A stretch of 64,000 bases of DNA from JBDHWG01 sp046328525 (GCA_046328525.1 JAXLWK010000003.1:1240001-1304000), one strand, 5' to 3'. Shown: positions 42,327 through 50,910, counted from the stretch's first letter. The notes: generated by a model not told the origin, from the sequence alone. Numbers and translations: made by a program.

Positions 42327-43400
42327 ATGCTTAAATATCTACTTTGGCTGCCCATCTCTCTGCTGATTCTCCTGGCCGCATGCGCGCCGGGCGGCGGTCT
42401 CGGCGCCCGTCTCCCTGACACGAACGCCCCCGCCGCCGCCCAGGCCCAGGCGCAGCAGGCGCCGGTTCCGCAGGCGCCGGTTCCGCAGGCGCCGCCGGCG
42501 CAGGCCCCCCAGGCCCAGGTCGTCCCGACGATCATGGCGCGCGCCACGTCCGCCGTCCCGGCGGCCACCCCGCTGCCGACACTCCTGACCATCACCGCCG
42601 GCGACGGCAATCTGCGCCGCCCCTCCGCCGTGACCGTGGACAAAGACGGCGCGATCTACGTCGGCGACCAGCTCGGCGTGTACCAGTTCGACCCAGCGGG
42701 TAAGTACGTCAAGACCCTCGTCAAGGTGGGCGCGGACAGTGGTCTGCGCATGCCATCCGGCCTGGCCGTCACACCGAACGGCAACATCTTCATCGCCGAC
42801 AACGTGGTCAACACGGTGTTCCGCGTGACGCCGGACGGCAAGATCGCCGACAAGATCACGTCGGTGGATGGCAAGCCCCTCGACCAGCCGGTGACGGTCA
42901 CCGCCGACCCGCAGGGCAACATCTTTGTCGTCAACCAGAACTCCGCCGAAGTGCTGAAGCTCGACCCGAGCGGCAAGCTCCTGGCGAGGATCGGCGCGAA
43001 GGGCGACAAGACGGGCGAGTTCTTGCGCCCGCATGCCCTGGCCCTGGACAAGGACGGCGACATCTACGTCACCGATCTCACCACGTCCCTGATCCAGAAG
43101 TTCGGACCAGACGGCAAGTACGTCAAGACGTTCGGCGACAGCCACTCCGGCGAGAACGCCTGGCTACTGCGCGGCATCGCGATCAGCCCCGACAACCGCA
43201 TCTACACGGTAGACAGCGTCAACCAGCGCATCCAGATGTTCGACCTGGCCGAGCTGCGGCTACTCAAGGAGTTCCAGAACCCCGGCATGTCGCCGGGCCA
43301 GCTCCAGGACCCGGCGGCCGTCGCCGTGGACGCGGCGGGCAACCTGTATATCGCCGACCGAGGCAACAACCGCATCCAGAAGCTCAAGCTGACAAACTGA
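42327..43400 (+). CDS. NHL-repeat beta-propeller lipoprotein
   Basis: 357 residues. The signal peptide ends in a lipobox LLAAC with Cys19 as the predicted lipidated residue. A Pro/Gln/Ala-rich stalk (AQQAPVPQAPVPQAPPAQAP, from a 15-base tandem repeat) leads to about six NHL/YVTN-type blades. Recurring words include RRPSAVTVDKDGAIYVGD, RPHALALDKDGDIYVTDL and DPAAVAVDAAGNLYIADRG. Such propellers are scaffolds or ligand binders on the outer face of the membrane; some act as lyases. TAAGGA precedes ATG 42327. The promoter for the next gene overlaps its last codons. The function is unknown. Confidence 0.87.
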   Translation: MLKYLLWLPISLLILLAACAPGGGLGARLPDTNAPAAAQAQAQQAPVPQAPVPQAPPAQAPQAQVVPTIMARATSAVPAATPLPTLLTITAGDGNLRRPSAVTVDKDGAIYVGDQLGVYQFDPAGKYVKTLVKVGADSGLRMPSGLAVTPNGNIFIADNVVNTVFRVTPDGKIADKITSVDGKPLDQPVTVTADPQGNIFVVNQNSAEVLKLDPSGKLLARIGAKGDKTGEFLRPHALALDKDGDIYVTDLTTSLIQKFGPDGKYVKTFGDSHSGENAWLLRGIAISPDNRIYTVDSVNQRIQMFDLAELRLLKEFQNPGMSPGQLQDPAAVAVDAAGNLYIADRGNNRIQKLKLTN

Positions 43401-43417
43401 GTCGCCTTGAGTATAAT
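43389..43417 (+). promoter_or_regulatory. sigma-70-like promoter
   Basis: CTGACA (43389-43394), a 17-base spacer and TATAAT (43412-43417). The -35 lies inside the end of the NHL gene, 55 bases before the reductase-like gene. Confidence 0.7.
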
Positions 43418-43471
43418 CTACCAACCCACTATTCACCCGCTCCAACGGTTGTGCGCGAAGGAGGCCCCGCG

Positions 43472-45511
43472 ATGCCGACGGTCACCGTGATCCATCTCGG
43501 ATACGAGCCAGACTCTCAGTTCACCGCCACGCTGCTGGGGCGGCCGGTCACTGTCGTGCAGCGCGGCGCCGCCGGCAGCGTTGACCGCGCCATCGGCCTC
43601 GTGCGCGAGGCGGCCCAGGCGCAGACCGACGTCATCGCCCTGGACGGCATCCCGTTGCGCCTGCGCATCGGCAAGGGCCTGGTCAACTCCTCGCGCGCGG
43701 CCGACTTCCGCGCCGCCGCCCGCCCCGTTCCCCTGGTGGACGGCAGCGGGGTGCGCGACTCCCTCAACCGCTGGGCGGTCAAGCTGGCGATGAGCTTCGA
43801 CCCGATCCTCTGGGGCTACAAGCACATGCTCCTCGTGCCGGCGCTCAACCAGGACGGCCTGGCGGCGGCCCTGGCGGAGCATACCGACTCCGTGCGCTAT
43901 GCCGACTCGGCCGTCTTCCTCGGTTGGCCGTTTGCCATTCCCGGCGAGCGGGCGCTGAAACAGTTCAGCCGGTTGTTCCTGAAGAACATCGCCGAGCTGC
44001 CCTACGACGTCATCTCGCCGCCCGGCGGCGAGGCGACCCCGCGCGCCGAGCGCGACTTCGCCTGGTCCGACGTCATTGCCGGCGACATCAACCTGATCCG
44101 ACGCTACGCGCCCTACGAACTCAAGCACAAGATGGTCGTGACAGACAGCATCACCGACGCCGACCTGGCCGAGCTGAAGGCGCGGGGAGCCGACAAGGTG
44201 CTCTACACCATGCCGAGCCTGGGCGAAGAGGCGCCGCGCGCGTCGGCGGCCGTGGTCGAGGGCGTGTTGGCAGCCCTGCGCCCGGCGGGCAGCCCGCTGA
44301 CCGCCGACACCTATCTCAACTTGCTCGCCGACCTGACGTGGCAGCCGGAGCTTATCGAGCTTCAGACCCACGAAGACGACGTGAACCGCTTCGCCTTCGT
44401 GATCCACCCGCTCAGCGTCCGCTACATCTACAAGCACCCCATCCTCAAGAATTTTCAGTGGGTGCCGAAGCGCCTGATGGAGTGGACGGTCGCCCAGCTC
44501 CCGCCGATGTACGTTTCCCAGATCACCGGCGGCCAGTCGCCAGCGACCGGCCAGAAGATCGAGGGGACCCTCATTACCCTGGGCGCGACACCTAAGGAGC
44601 TGATGCGCCGCCCGCCGGGCTTCACCTACCGCAAGCTCATCCAGGCCGCGCGCATGGCCGAGCGGCGCGGGGCCAGGCTCATGGGCCTGGGCGCGTTCAC
44701 CTCGGTTGTCGGCGACGCGGGCATCACCGTCGCCCAGAAGTCGGACATCGGCATCACGTCCGGCAACTCCCTAACGGTCGCGGCGACGCTGGAGACGGCC
44801 AAGCTGGCGGTGCAGAAGATGGGCGGGCGGATTGACCAGGGAACGGCGGTCGTCGTCGGCGCGACAGGCTCCATCGGCTCGGTGTGCGCGCGCCTGATTG
44901 CCCAGTGGCTTGGGCCGCGCGGCAAGGTCGTCCTGGTCGCGCCGCGCGCGGAGCGCCTGATCGAGCTGAAGCGGCGCATCGAGGAAGAGTCGCCGGGGGT
45001 GGACGTTGTCATCGCCACGAACCCCGACGACTACGTGGGCGACGCGGATGTCATCGTGACCACCACGTCGGCGGCGCACAAGAAGGTCATTGACGTGACC
45101 AAGCTCAAGCCCGGCGCCGTCATCTGCGACGTGGCGCGCCCGCCGGATGTGAAGGAAGAGGACGCGAAGAAGCGCCCGGACGTGCTGGTCATCGAGTCCG
45201 GCGAGATCCTCATCCCGGGCGACATTGACTTCGGCTTCGACATCGGCCTGCCGCCCAAGACATCCTACGCCTGCCTGGCTGAGACGGCGCTGCTGGCGAT
45301 GGATGGCCGCTTCAACGACTACACGCTGGGGCGCAATATTGACATGGAACTGGTCAAGGAAATCTACAGGCTGTTCCGCAAGCACGGCTTCCAACTCGCC
45401 GGCATGCGCTCCTTCGACCAGTATCTCACCGACGAGGACATCGCGCGCAAGCGCCAACTCGCCGACCAGCTGCGGGCGAAGCAGGCGCAGAGCCAGCCGA
45501 CTCCGATGTGA
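43472..45511 (+). CDS. acyl-ACP-reductase-like protein with an extra N-terminal domain
   Basis: 679 residues. The C-terminal part (about 306-660) follows the plan of cyanobacterial long-chain acyl-ACP reductase. GLGAFTSVVGDAG (~403), GITSGNSLTVAATLE, the Rossmann loop VVVGATGSIGS (~458), and YACLAETALL with Cys601 at the place of the thioester-forming Cys are present, then TLGRNIDMELVKEIYRLFRK. That enzyme reduces acyl-ACP to fatty aldehyde with NADPH. The N-terminal ~300 residues (from VTVIHLGYEPDSQFTATLLG) are a domain I do not recognise. GTG 43451 is also in frame, but AAGGAGG at 43459-43465 selects ATG 43472. It is preceded by a good promoter and convergent with an M20 hydrolase gene. The acyl substrate is inferred only. 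Confidence 0.78.
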   Translation: MPTVTVIHLGYEPDSQFTATLLGRPVTVVQRGAAGSVDRAIGLVREAAQAQTDVIALDGIPLRLRIGKGLVNSSRAADFRAAARPVPLVDGSGVRDSLNRWAVKLAMSFDPILWGYKHMLLVPALNQDGLAAALAEHTDSVRYADSAVFLGWPFAIPGERALKQFSRLFLKNIAELPYDVISPPGGEATPRAERDFAWSDVIAGDINLIRRYAPYELKHKMVVTDSITDADLAELKARGADKVLYTMPSLGEEAPRASAAVVEGVLAALRPAGSPLTADTYLNLLADLTWQPELIELQTHEDDVNRFAFVIHPLSVRYIYKHPILKNFQWVPKRLMEWTVAQLPPMYVSQITGGQSPATGQKIEGTLITLGATPKELMRRPPGFTYRKLIQAARMAERRGARLMGLGAFTSVVGDAGITVAQKSDIGITSGNSLTVAATLETAKLAVQKMGGRIDQGTAVVVGATGSIGSVCARLIAQWLGPRGKVVLVAPRAERLIELKRRIEEESPGVDVVIATNPDDYVGDADVIVTTTSAAHKKVIDVTKLKPGAVICDVARPPDVKEEDAKKRPDVLVIESGEILIPGDIDFGFDIGLPPKTSYACLAETALLAMDGRFNDYTLGRNIDMELVKEIYRLFRKHGFQLAGMRSFDQYLTDEDIARKRQLADQLRAKQAQSQPTPM

Positions 45512-45519
45512 AAGAAGAA

Positions 45520-45571
45520 GTGACGGGGTGACGATGTGAATCACCCCGTCACTCCGTCACCCCGTCACCCT
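45520..45571. terminator. palindromic repeat between convergent genes (family D), copy 1
   Basis: GTGACGGGGTGA (45520-45531) and TCACCCCGTCAC (45541-45552) form a perfect 12-bp stem. A further TCCGTCACCCCGTCACCC offers an alternative partner. Related text lies at 59552-59611, also between convergent genes. Confidence 0.6.
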
Positions 45572-45572
45572 C

Positions 45573-46685
45573 TCAAAGACAGAACGTCTCGATCATGCGG
45601 CGATATACCTCGACGGCGCGCGTGATCTGCGCCACCTCGATCCACTCCCCATCCGTGTGCGCCTGGAGAATGTTCCCCGGTCCCAGGACGACGAACTGTG
45701 CCAGCTCCTGCAGGTGCAGGCCGTCCGTTCCGTACGCCACCGTCACCGCCTGCGCGGCCCCACTGGCATCCAGCGCCGCGTGCACGATGGGCGCGTCGGG
45801 CGGCGTGTAGAACGGCGGCAGGTAAGCGGTCGCCGTGATGTCCAGCCCGTGCCGCTGCGCCCGCTCCATGATCATGCCCGCGATCTCCTCGCTGCGCGCC
45901 TGGGGCATCGGCCGGTAGCCGAACGTCGCCGTCGTCCGGGCCGCCGTGACGTTGACGGCGCACCCGCCGTCGTCCAGCACCATGTTGAACCCGTTCGTTG
46001 GCGGGTCGAACGACGAGTTCTGGAAGCTGGCGTCGGAGCGGAAGAGGGCCGCCAGCTCGGCCATGTCCGCCAGGAACGGCGCGATGAGAAAGTTGGCCGA
46101 GACACCGCGGTCCGTGCTGGTGTGGGCGGCGCGTCCCGTCGCGGTCACGTTCACCTTGCCAATGCCCTTGTGGGCATACACAGGCACAAGCTCGGTCGGC
46201 TCCGCGATGACGCCACACTGGGGCCGATTCTCACGCATCAGGCGCGACTCGACCGTGACCCGCCTGGCGCCCTCCCCGCTAATTTCCTCGTCTGACGTGA
46301 CAACGATGTAGATGGGGCGTTTCAGGTCCGAGGCGCTGTAGGCGGCCGCCGCTGCCATCGTCGCCGCCATCGGCCCCTTCATGTCGCACGCGCCCAGGCC
46401 AATCATGCGCTCGCCCTCGACCACAGGCTCGAAGGGGTCGCGCGTCCAGGCGGACCACGGAACCGTGTCCGAGTGGGACGCCAGCATGAACCCGCCAGCG
46501 CCGCGCCCCTTGCGGCCGACGATGCTGACTTTCAGCTCGCCGTTCGCGTCGGTGTACTCAAGACGCTCCGTCTCGAAGTCGTCCTGGCGCAGCAGTGTTT
46601 CCACGTAGTCGGAGATCGCCGCATTGCTCTGGCTGCTGACAGAGGGCATGCGAACAAGGGTCTTGGTCAGCTCAACGGGGTCCAT
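45573..46685 (-). CDS. M20-family metallohydrolase (ArgE/DapE-like)
   Basis: 370 residues. Di-zinc peptidase fold: FMLASHSDTVPWSAW (His, Asp), MIGLGACDMKGPMAA (bridging Asp), VTSDEEISGEGARR (catalytic Glu-Glu) and, at the end, GPGNILQAHTDGEWIEV (last His). The dimerisation insert between about 170 and 280 contains GRAAHTSTDRGVSANF. Substrates in the family are N-acetylornithine, succinyl-diaminopimelate and other acyl-amino acids or peptides, and they cannot be separated here. No other arginine or lysine biosynthesis gene is near. ATG 46685 is preferred to a 17-codon extension. A TATAAT with an extended TG motif lies upstream. Confidence 0.9.
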   Translation of the reverse strand: MDPVELTKTLVRMPSVSSQSNAAISDYVETLLRQDDFETERLEYTDANGELKVSIVGRKGRGAGGFMLASHSDTVPWSAWTRDPFEPVVEGERMIGLGACDMKGPMAATMAAAAAYSASDLKRPIYIVVTSDEEISGEGARRVTVESRLMRENRPQCGVIAEPTELVPVYAHKGIGKVNVTATGRAAHTSTDRGVSANFLIAPFLADMAELAALFRSDASFQNSSFDPPTNGFNMVLDDGGCAVNVTAARTTATFGYRPMPQARSEEIAGMIMERAQRHGLDITATAYLPPFYTPPDAPIVHAALDASGAAQAVTVAYGTDGLHLQELAQFVVLGPGNILQAHTDGEWIEVAQITRAVEVYRRMIETFCL

Positions 46686-46716
46686 GAGTGTGCCTCTTGC
46701 GGAGTAGTGTGGCAGG

Positions 46717-46745
46717 ATTATACCAGTCGCGGCCAATGGCGCAAA
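46717..46745 (-). promoter_or_regulatory. extended -10 promoter for the M20 gene
   Basis: Minus strand: TGG directly before TATAAT (46717-46722) gives an extended -10; TTTGCG (46740-46745) at 17 bases is a weak -35. Confidence 0.5.
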
Positions 46746-46785
46746 GCAGGCGTGGGTGACAATCGCATCCGCACCCGTTCTGTTG

Positions 46786-46791
46786 TATAAT
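46786..46791 (+). promoter_or_regulatory. -10 box TATAAT before the epimerase gene
   Basis: A perfect -10 hexamer, 37 bases before ATG 46829; the -35 at 17 bases (TCGCAT) is poor. Confidence 0.4.
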
Positions 46792-46828
46792 ACGGAGAGA
46801 TACTCGCCCAGAAGTGAGGGAGGAGCCT

Positions 46829-47824
46829 ATGAGTTCCCCACGTGTCATTGCCGTCACCGGTGCATCCAGCTATCTCGGCCGCTCGGTCGCCGTGCGACTC
46901 GTGCAAGAAGGCCACCGCGTCATCGCCATGGACCGGCAGCCCCCGAAGTACCCCATCCCCGATGCCGAGGTCGTCGAGATTGACCTCCAGAATCCCTTGA
47001 TGCCCGACATTCTGCGCCACTACCGCGTCGAGCAGCTCGTCCACACCGACTTCCAGTGGGAGCGGCGCGAGACGCGGGCGGGCCACGAGCGCAACGTGAT
47101 TGGGGCGAAGAACGTCATCGGCGCGGCCGTCACCGCGCACGTGCGTCAGATCATCGTTCCGAGTGGCAGCATCGTCTACGGTGCGCGCGCCGACAACCCG
47201 GCGTTTCTCGTCGAGACCGCGCGCCTGCGGCCGGGCAGGATGGGCTCCGCCCGCTACCTGGAAGAGATCGAGGACTACGTGCAGTCGCTGCGCGACGAAG
47301 CCGACGCGCCCGTGCTGACCGTGCTGCGGTTTGCCTTCACCGTCGGCCCGAACGTGCGCTCGCCGCTGAACGAGATGCTCAATCAGCGCGCCGTCGTGAC
47401 ACTGCTCGGCTTCGACCCGCAGTTCCAGGTCATTCACGAAGAGGACGCGGTCGGAGCGCTGGTCAAGGCACTCGGCGATGGCACGCCGGAGACACTGTTC
47501 GATGGCGTGGTCAACGTTGCCGCCGACCCGCCTGTGCCCCTGGCTCGCCTGCTCCACATGGCCGGCGTGCTGCCCGTTCCGCTCGTCCATCCCCTCGCCT
47601 ATGTGGGCGCGTACCTCGGCCCGGCGAAAGGGCTGGTGGGCGAGGAACAGCCTCTCGACTGGGAGTACCTGCGCTACCCCGTCGTGATGGACACAAAGCG
47701 AATGATCACGCGGCTCGGGTTTGTCCCAGAGCGCGACAGCGAAACAATCCTTGCGTCTCTCAGCGAGGACATGGCTCCAACCAATGGAGCGCCGAGCGAA
47801 ACACGGGAGCAGTCAAATGCCTAG
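46829..47824 (+). CDS. NAD-dependent epimerase/dehydratase-like SDR protein
   Basis: 331 residues of the extended short-chain dehydrogenase family. The NAD-binding loop is VTGASSYLGRSVAVRL (~10). IVPSGSIVYGARADNP corresponds to the strand carrying the active-site Ser. The usual Y-x-x-x-K is not found: the matching helix reads SARYLEEIEDY, so the Lys is missing. It may therefore bind nucleotide or lipid-linked sugar without classic catalysis. GTG 46814 is also in frame, but GGGAGGAG before ATG 46829 decides the start. It overlaps the acyltransferase gene by 8 bases; such an epimerase-acyltransferase pair is also known in Actinobacteria (mycobacteria). Confidence 0.85.
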   Translation: MSSPRVIAVTGASSYLGRSVAVRLVQEGHRVIAMDRQPPKYPIPDAEVVEIDLQNPLMPDILRHYRVEQLVHTDFQWERRETRAGHERNVIGAKNVIGAAVTAHVRQIIVPSGSIVYGARADNPAFLVETARLRPGRMGSARYLEEIEDYVQSLRDEADAPVLTVLRFAFTVGPNVRSPLNEMLNQRAVVTLLGFDPQFQVIHEEDAVGALVKALGDGTPETLFDGVVNVAADPPVPLARLLHMAGVLPVPLVHPLAYVGAYLGPAKGLVGEEQPLDWEYLRYPVVMDTKRMITRLGFVPERDSETILASLSEDMAPTNGAPSETREQSNA

Positions 47825-49205
47825 GAAAAAGAAATCGCCTCTCGAGGAGGGGCCGTCCGAGGCCGAGCCATTGACCCTGAAAGATGCTGAGGCCACGGCG
47901 GAGGCGCCCGCCCCGCGCCCGCGACGCCGACGCAGCAAAGCCGCCGACGAGCCACAGCCCGACATGATCGTTGACGTCTCCGCCGAGGTGTCCGACGCGG
48001 CCGCGTTGGAGGTTGTGCCGCCGAGCGCCGACCTGGAAGCCGACGCGGAGCTGACGGCGGAAGAGGCGTCGGACATTGCCGACGAAGCGCCCGTGACGGC
48101 GGAGGTCGGCTCTCAGATCGCCGAGGACGCGGCCGCCAACGCCGAGGCGCTGGAAGCCGAGCTTGTGCGCCAGCTCCAGGAGGTGGGCCGCCGCATGGAT
48201 GAGCAGCAGGGCGTGGACGGCGAAGGCAGCGCGTCAGCGGGTGGTCCTGCACGGCGCGCGTGGGGACTGTTCTCGCCGCGTCGGAACCTGGGCCGGATTC
48301 GCCGCGCCGCCGACTCGGTGAGCGGCGCGGAGCTGGCGGACGCCGATACCTGGAAGAGTGTGTGGTCGCTGCTCAACCAGACGGTAGACTACCAGCGCGA
48401 CCTGGTGCAGCGCCGCCTGAAGGGTGACTACTCCACCGACGCCTACGGTTACGACTCCGACTTTGTGGAGCTTGTCCAGCCGCTGTTCGACTTCTTGTTC
48501 GGGAGCTACTGGCGCGTGCAGGCCGTCGGCGTCAACAACGTGCCGGAAGAGGGCGGCGCGCTCCTCATCGCCAACAGCAGCGGCCTGTTCCCCTGGGATA
48601 GCCTGATGGTGATGACGGCGGTGCAGAAAGAACACGACGTCCCGCGCCTGGTGCGCGGCCTCTACGCGAGCTGGATGTCACCGCTCCCCTTCGCCTCGGA
48701 CTTCTTCAACAAGATGGGCATGGTGATGGGCGTTACCGACAACGCCCGGCGGCTGCTGGCCGAAGGCGAGCCGGTGCTTGTGTTTCCGGAGGCGTCGAAA
48801 CCGACCGGCAAGCTGTTCCGGGATCGCTACCGCGTCGAGCCGTTCGGCAAGTCCGCCCTGGTGAACCTGGCCGTGCGCGCCAACGCGCCCATCGTCCCGG
48901 TCGCCATCGTCGGCGCGGAGGAGGCGTACCCGGTGGTCGCCCAGTCCACAAAGCTCGGTAGACCCCTGGGCCTGCCCTACTTCCCGTTCACGCTCACCTG
49001 GCCGTGGACCGGGCTGTTCGGTTTGCTGCCGCTGCCTAGTAAATGGACTGTCGAGTTCGGCGCGCCGATCACCCCCGATGAGTGGCCGCCCGACGCCGCC
49101 TACGACCCCGATGCGATCGAAGAGCTGACCGAGCTCGTCCGCCGCCGCATTCAGGCGATGCTCTACGACCGGCTCAAAGACCGCAAGTCCATCATCCTGG
49201 GTTAG
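47817..49205 (+). CDS. phospholipid/glycerol acyltransferase-like protein, catalytic His missing
   Basis: 462 residues. The first ~150 are low complexity (acidic and Ala-rich, with APRPRRRRSKAADE), probably disordered. The PlsC-like domain runs from about 225 to 430. The block that should read N-H-x4-D is IANSSGLFPWDSLM, so the catalytic His is replaced by Ser while the Asp remains. Later blocks are near normal: GEPVLVFPEASKPTGKLF and NAPIVPVAIVGAEEAYPV. It follows and overlaps the epimerase-like gene, and an SCP2 protein gene starts 21 bases after it. An acyl-binding or atypical acyltransferase role is likely; activity is doubtful without the His. Confidence 0.82.
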   Translation: MPRKKKSPLEEGPSEAEPLTLKDAEATAEAPAPRPRRRRSKAADEPQPDMIVDVSAEVSDAAALEVVPPSADLEADAELTAEEASDIADEAPVTAEVGSQIAEDAAANAEALEAELVRQLQEVGRRMDEQQGVDGEGSASAGGPARRAWGLFSPRRNLGRIRRAADSVSGAELADADTWKSVWSLLNQTVDYQRDLVQRRLKGDYSTDAYGYDSDFVELVQPLFDFLFGSYWRVQAVGVNNVPEEGGALLIANSSGLFPWDSLMVMTAVQKEHDVPRLVRGLYASWMSPLPFASDFFNKMGMVMGVTDNARRLLAEGEPVLVFPEASKPTGKLFRDRYRVEPFGKSALVNLAVRANAPIVPVAIVGAEEAYPVVAQSTKLGRPLGLPYFPFTLTWPWTGLFGLLPLPSKWTVEFGAPITPDEWPPDAAYDPDAIEELTELVRRRIQAMLYDRLKDRKSIILG

Positions 49206-49226
49206 CCCCCTGCACCGGAGATCAAG

Positions 49227-49628
49227 ATGCCCGTTTACAAGTCCAGTGAGCAGCTCGAACAAGTGATGGCGGCGCTCTTTCAGCGGATGACCGACGAAGG
49301 GCTGATGAGCGCCGACGGCCACAAGATGCGCGTGAAAATCACCCTGACCGCCCCGTCGGCTTTGGCCGTCCTGGACCTGCGCCGCGATCCGCCCCGCGCC
49401 ACCTTCGGGGCCGCGCCGGGGCCGTTCGATTTCCAGGTCACGATGCCGGCAGACACCATCCATCGCATCTGGTTGGGCGAGGTCGGCGTGCGCCAATCCA
49501 TGTCTGCGGGCCAGCTGAAGATCCACGGGAACCCGCTGCGCGCCCTGTCGCTGCGCCCTATCTTTGAGAATGCCAAGGGCATCTATCCAGAGCTTGCGGC
49601 GGAGTACGGCCTCATCCCCGCGAAGTGA
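49227..49628 (+). CDS. SCP2-like lipid-binding protein
   Basis: 133 residues. The SCP2-fold pattern is visible in QVMAALFQRMTDEGLMSADG, a beta-rich middle (MRVKITLTAPSALAVLDLRRD), PFDFQVTMPADTIHRIWLGE and SAGQLKIHGNPLRALSLRPI. It probably carries a lipid or acyl chain for the acyltransferase-like neighbour in the same transcript. A clean hairpin terminator follows 27 bases after the stop. It is distinct in sequence from the SCP2 protein at 40587. Confidence 0.83.
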   Translation: MPVYKSSEQLEQVMAALFQRMTDEGLMSADGHKMRVKITLTAPSALAVLDLRRDPPRATFGAAPGPFDFQVTMPADTIHRIWLGEVGVRQSMSAGQLKIHGNPLRALSLRPIFENAKGIYPELAAEYGLIPAK

Positions 49629-49655
49629 TTGGAGCCGCAGCCCACGCCTGTTGTC

Positions 49656-49687
49656 AAAGGGGCGCGTCCTGCGCGGCGCGCCCCTTT
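49656..49687 (+). terminator. hairpin terminator
   Basis: AAAGGGGCGCG (49656-49666) pairs perfectly with CGCGCCCCTTT (49677-49687) around a 10-base loop. The A and T flanks make it work in either direction. Confidence 0.7.
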
Positions 49688-49715
49688 CGCTTGCCCTGAG
49701 ATGAAAATAGCGCGG

Positions 49716-49785
49716 CTGTCGCCCTGAGCGAAGCGAAGGACCCCCGAGTCCGCCGGGATGCTTCGCTTCGCTCTTCGTGGTGACC
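49716..49785. repeat. MITE-like dispersed repeat, copy 3, short (family A)
   Basis: CTGTCGCCCTGAGCGAAGCG, then CCGCCGGGATGCTTCGCTTCG, a cut-down relative of 11852-11947 missing its middle. Confidence 0.6.
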
Positions 49786-49806
49786 CGTGGGTCATATGGA
49801 CTGCGC

Positions 49807-50910
49807 TCAACCTGGCGAGCAGTTCGGCCAGTCCATCCCCCCGACCGCGAATTCCTTGCCCAGGTAGCGCAGCTGCGTCCCATCCTTCGCGCTTACCAGA
49901 TACATCCCCAGGTCGCCCATGAACGCGATCCACGCCCCGTCCGGCGACCACGCCGTCACCGGACTATCTATCTCCAGGTCGTTCGTCAGCCGGGTCAGGT
50001 TGCTCCCGTCCACGTTGACCGTCCAGATATTGTAGGGGACGCCGTGCGCCTCAGCCACAGCCGGGCTGAACCAGGCCAGCGGGTTGAAGCCGCTTGCTTT
50101 GGGGCGCTCGACGGGCGGGCGCGCTGGCCCGCCGACCGCGACGAAGACGATGCGCTGGCTGTCGGGCGCGAAACGGGGCGCGACGAGGGACGTGAACTCC
50201 GGGTCGCCGAGCAGCCGCCTGGCGCCGCTCCCGTCGAGATTGGCGACCCACAGGTCCTGGGTGAACGCCTGCGGGTCCGTTTTCAGATAGGCGATGTGCT
50301 TGCCATCCGGCGAGATCGTGGGCGTCGCCGCGTCCTGCAGGATCACACCGGTCGTGCCTGAAGCGACATCCACCCGCTCGATGGTCTCCGCGCCGTGGGC
50401 GTCGCGGCGCGTGAAATACACGCTCTTCCCATCTGGCGTCCAGACCGGCTCCCCCAGCCATGATCCCACCGCCCCGTGGTCTACCAGGAGACGCTCATTC
50501 TTGCCGTCGGCGTCCATGACGTACAGGTCGGTGCCGTTGTCGTGTTTCTGCGCCGCCCGCTCCGTGTCGCTCAGGCTGTACACAATGCGCTTGCCATCCG
50601 CTGACACGGCGGGCGCGCCGACGAACGTCCTGGCCCGCAGCGGGGCGAGCGGCCGGCGATTGCCGGTGGCCGGCTCGTACCAGAAGAAGCCGGCATCGTT
50701 GACGTAGACCAGTTTGCAACGGGCGGTGGCCTCGGGGCCGCTCGCCTGGGGCGTCGGGTAGCTCAATGCGCTGGCCGCGACCGGCGTGCTCGCCTGGCCC
50801 GGCGCCGCCGGCTTGGGCTGCGCCGCTGGCGCGCTCGCCTGGCAGCCCGCCAGCGCCCCAATCAACATCCATGCGCCAACGACGATAACCTTCAAGACTC
50901 GCTTCGACAT
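49807..50910 (-). CDS. PD40/TolB-like beta-propeller lipoprotein
   Basis: 367 residues. The lipobox is ALAGC with Cys23, followed by a Pro/Ala linker. The propeller repeats carry typical PD40 words: VSADGKRIVYSLSD, WTPDGKSVYFTRRD, ISPDGKHIAYLKTD, FAPDSQRIVFVAVG and WSPDGAWIAFMGD. Such domains in TolB and in peptidases bind proteins or peptides; alone on the outer membrane face their role is unknown. A weak GGAAG lies ahead of ATG 50910. Its upstream region is immediately followed by the inverted-repeat element and IS at 50982 and beyond, so its promoter may have been altered. Confidence 0.87.
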   Translation of the reverse strand: MSKRVLKVIVVGAWMLIGALAGCQASAPAAQPKPAAPGQASTPVAASALSYPTPQASGPEATARCKLVYVNDAGFFWYEPATGNRRPLAPLRARTFVGAPAVSADGKRIVYSLSDTERAAQKHDNGTDLYVMDADGKNERLLVDHGAVGSWLGEPVWTPDGKSVYFTRRDAHGAETIERVDVASGTTGVILQDAATPTISPDGKHIAYLKTDPQAFTQDLWVANLDGSGARRLLGDPEFTSLVAPRFAPDSQRIVFVAVGGPARPPVERPKASGFNPLAWFSPAVAEAHGVPYNIWTVNVDGSNLTRLTNDLEIDSPVTAWSPDGAWIAFMGDLGMYLVSAKDGTQLRYLGKEFAVGGMDWPNCSPG

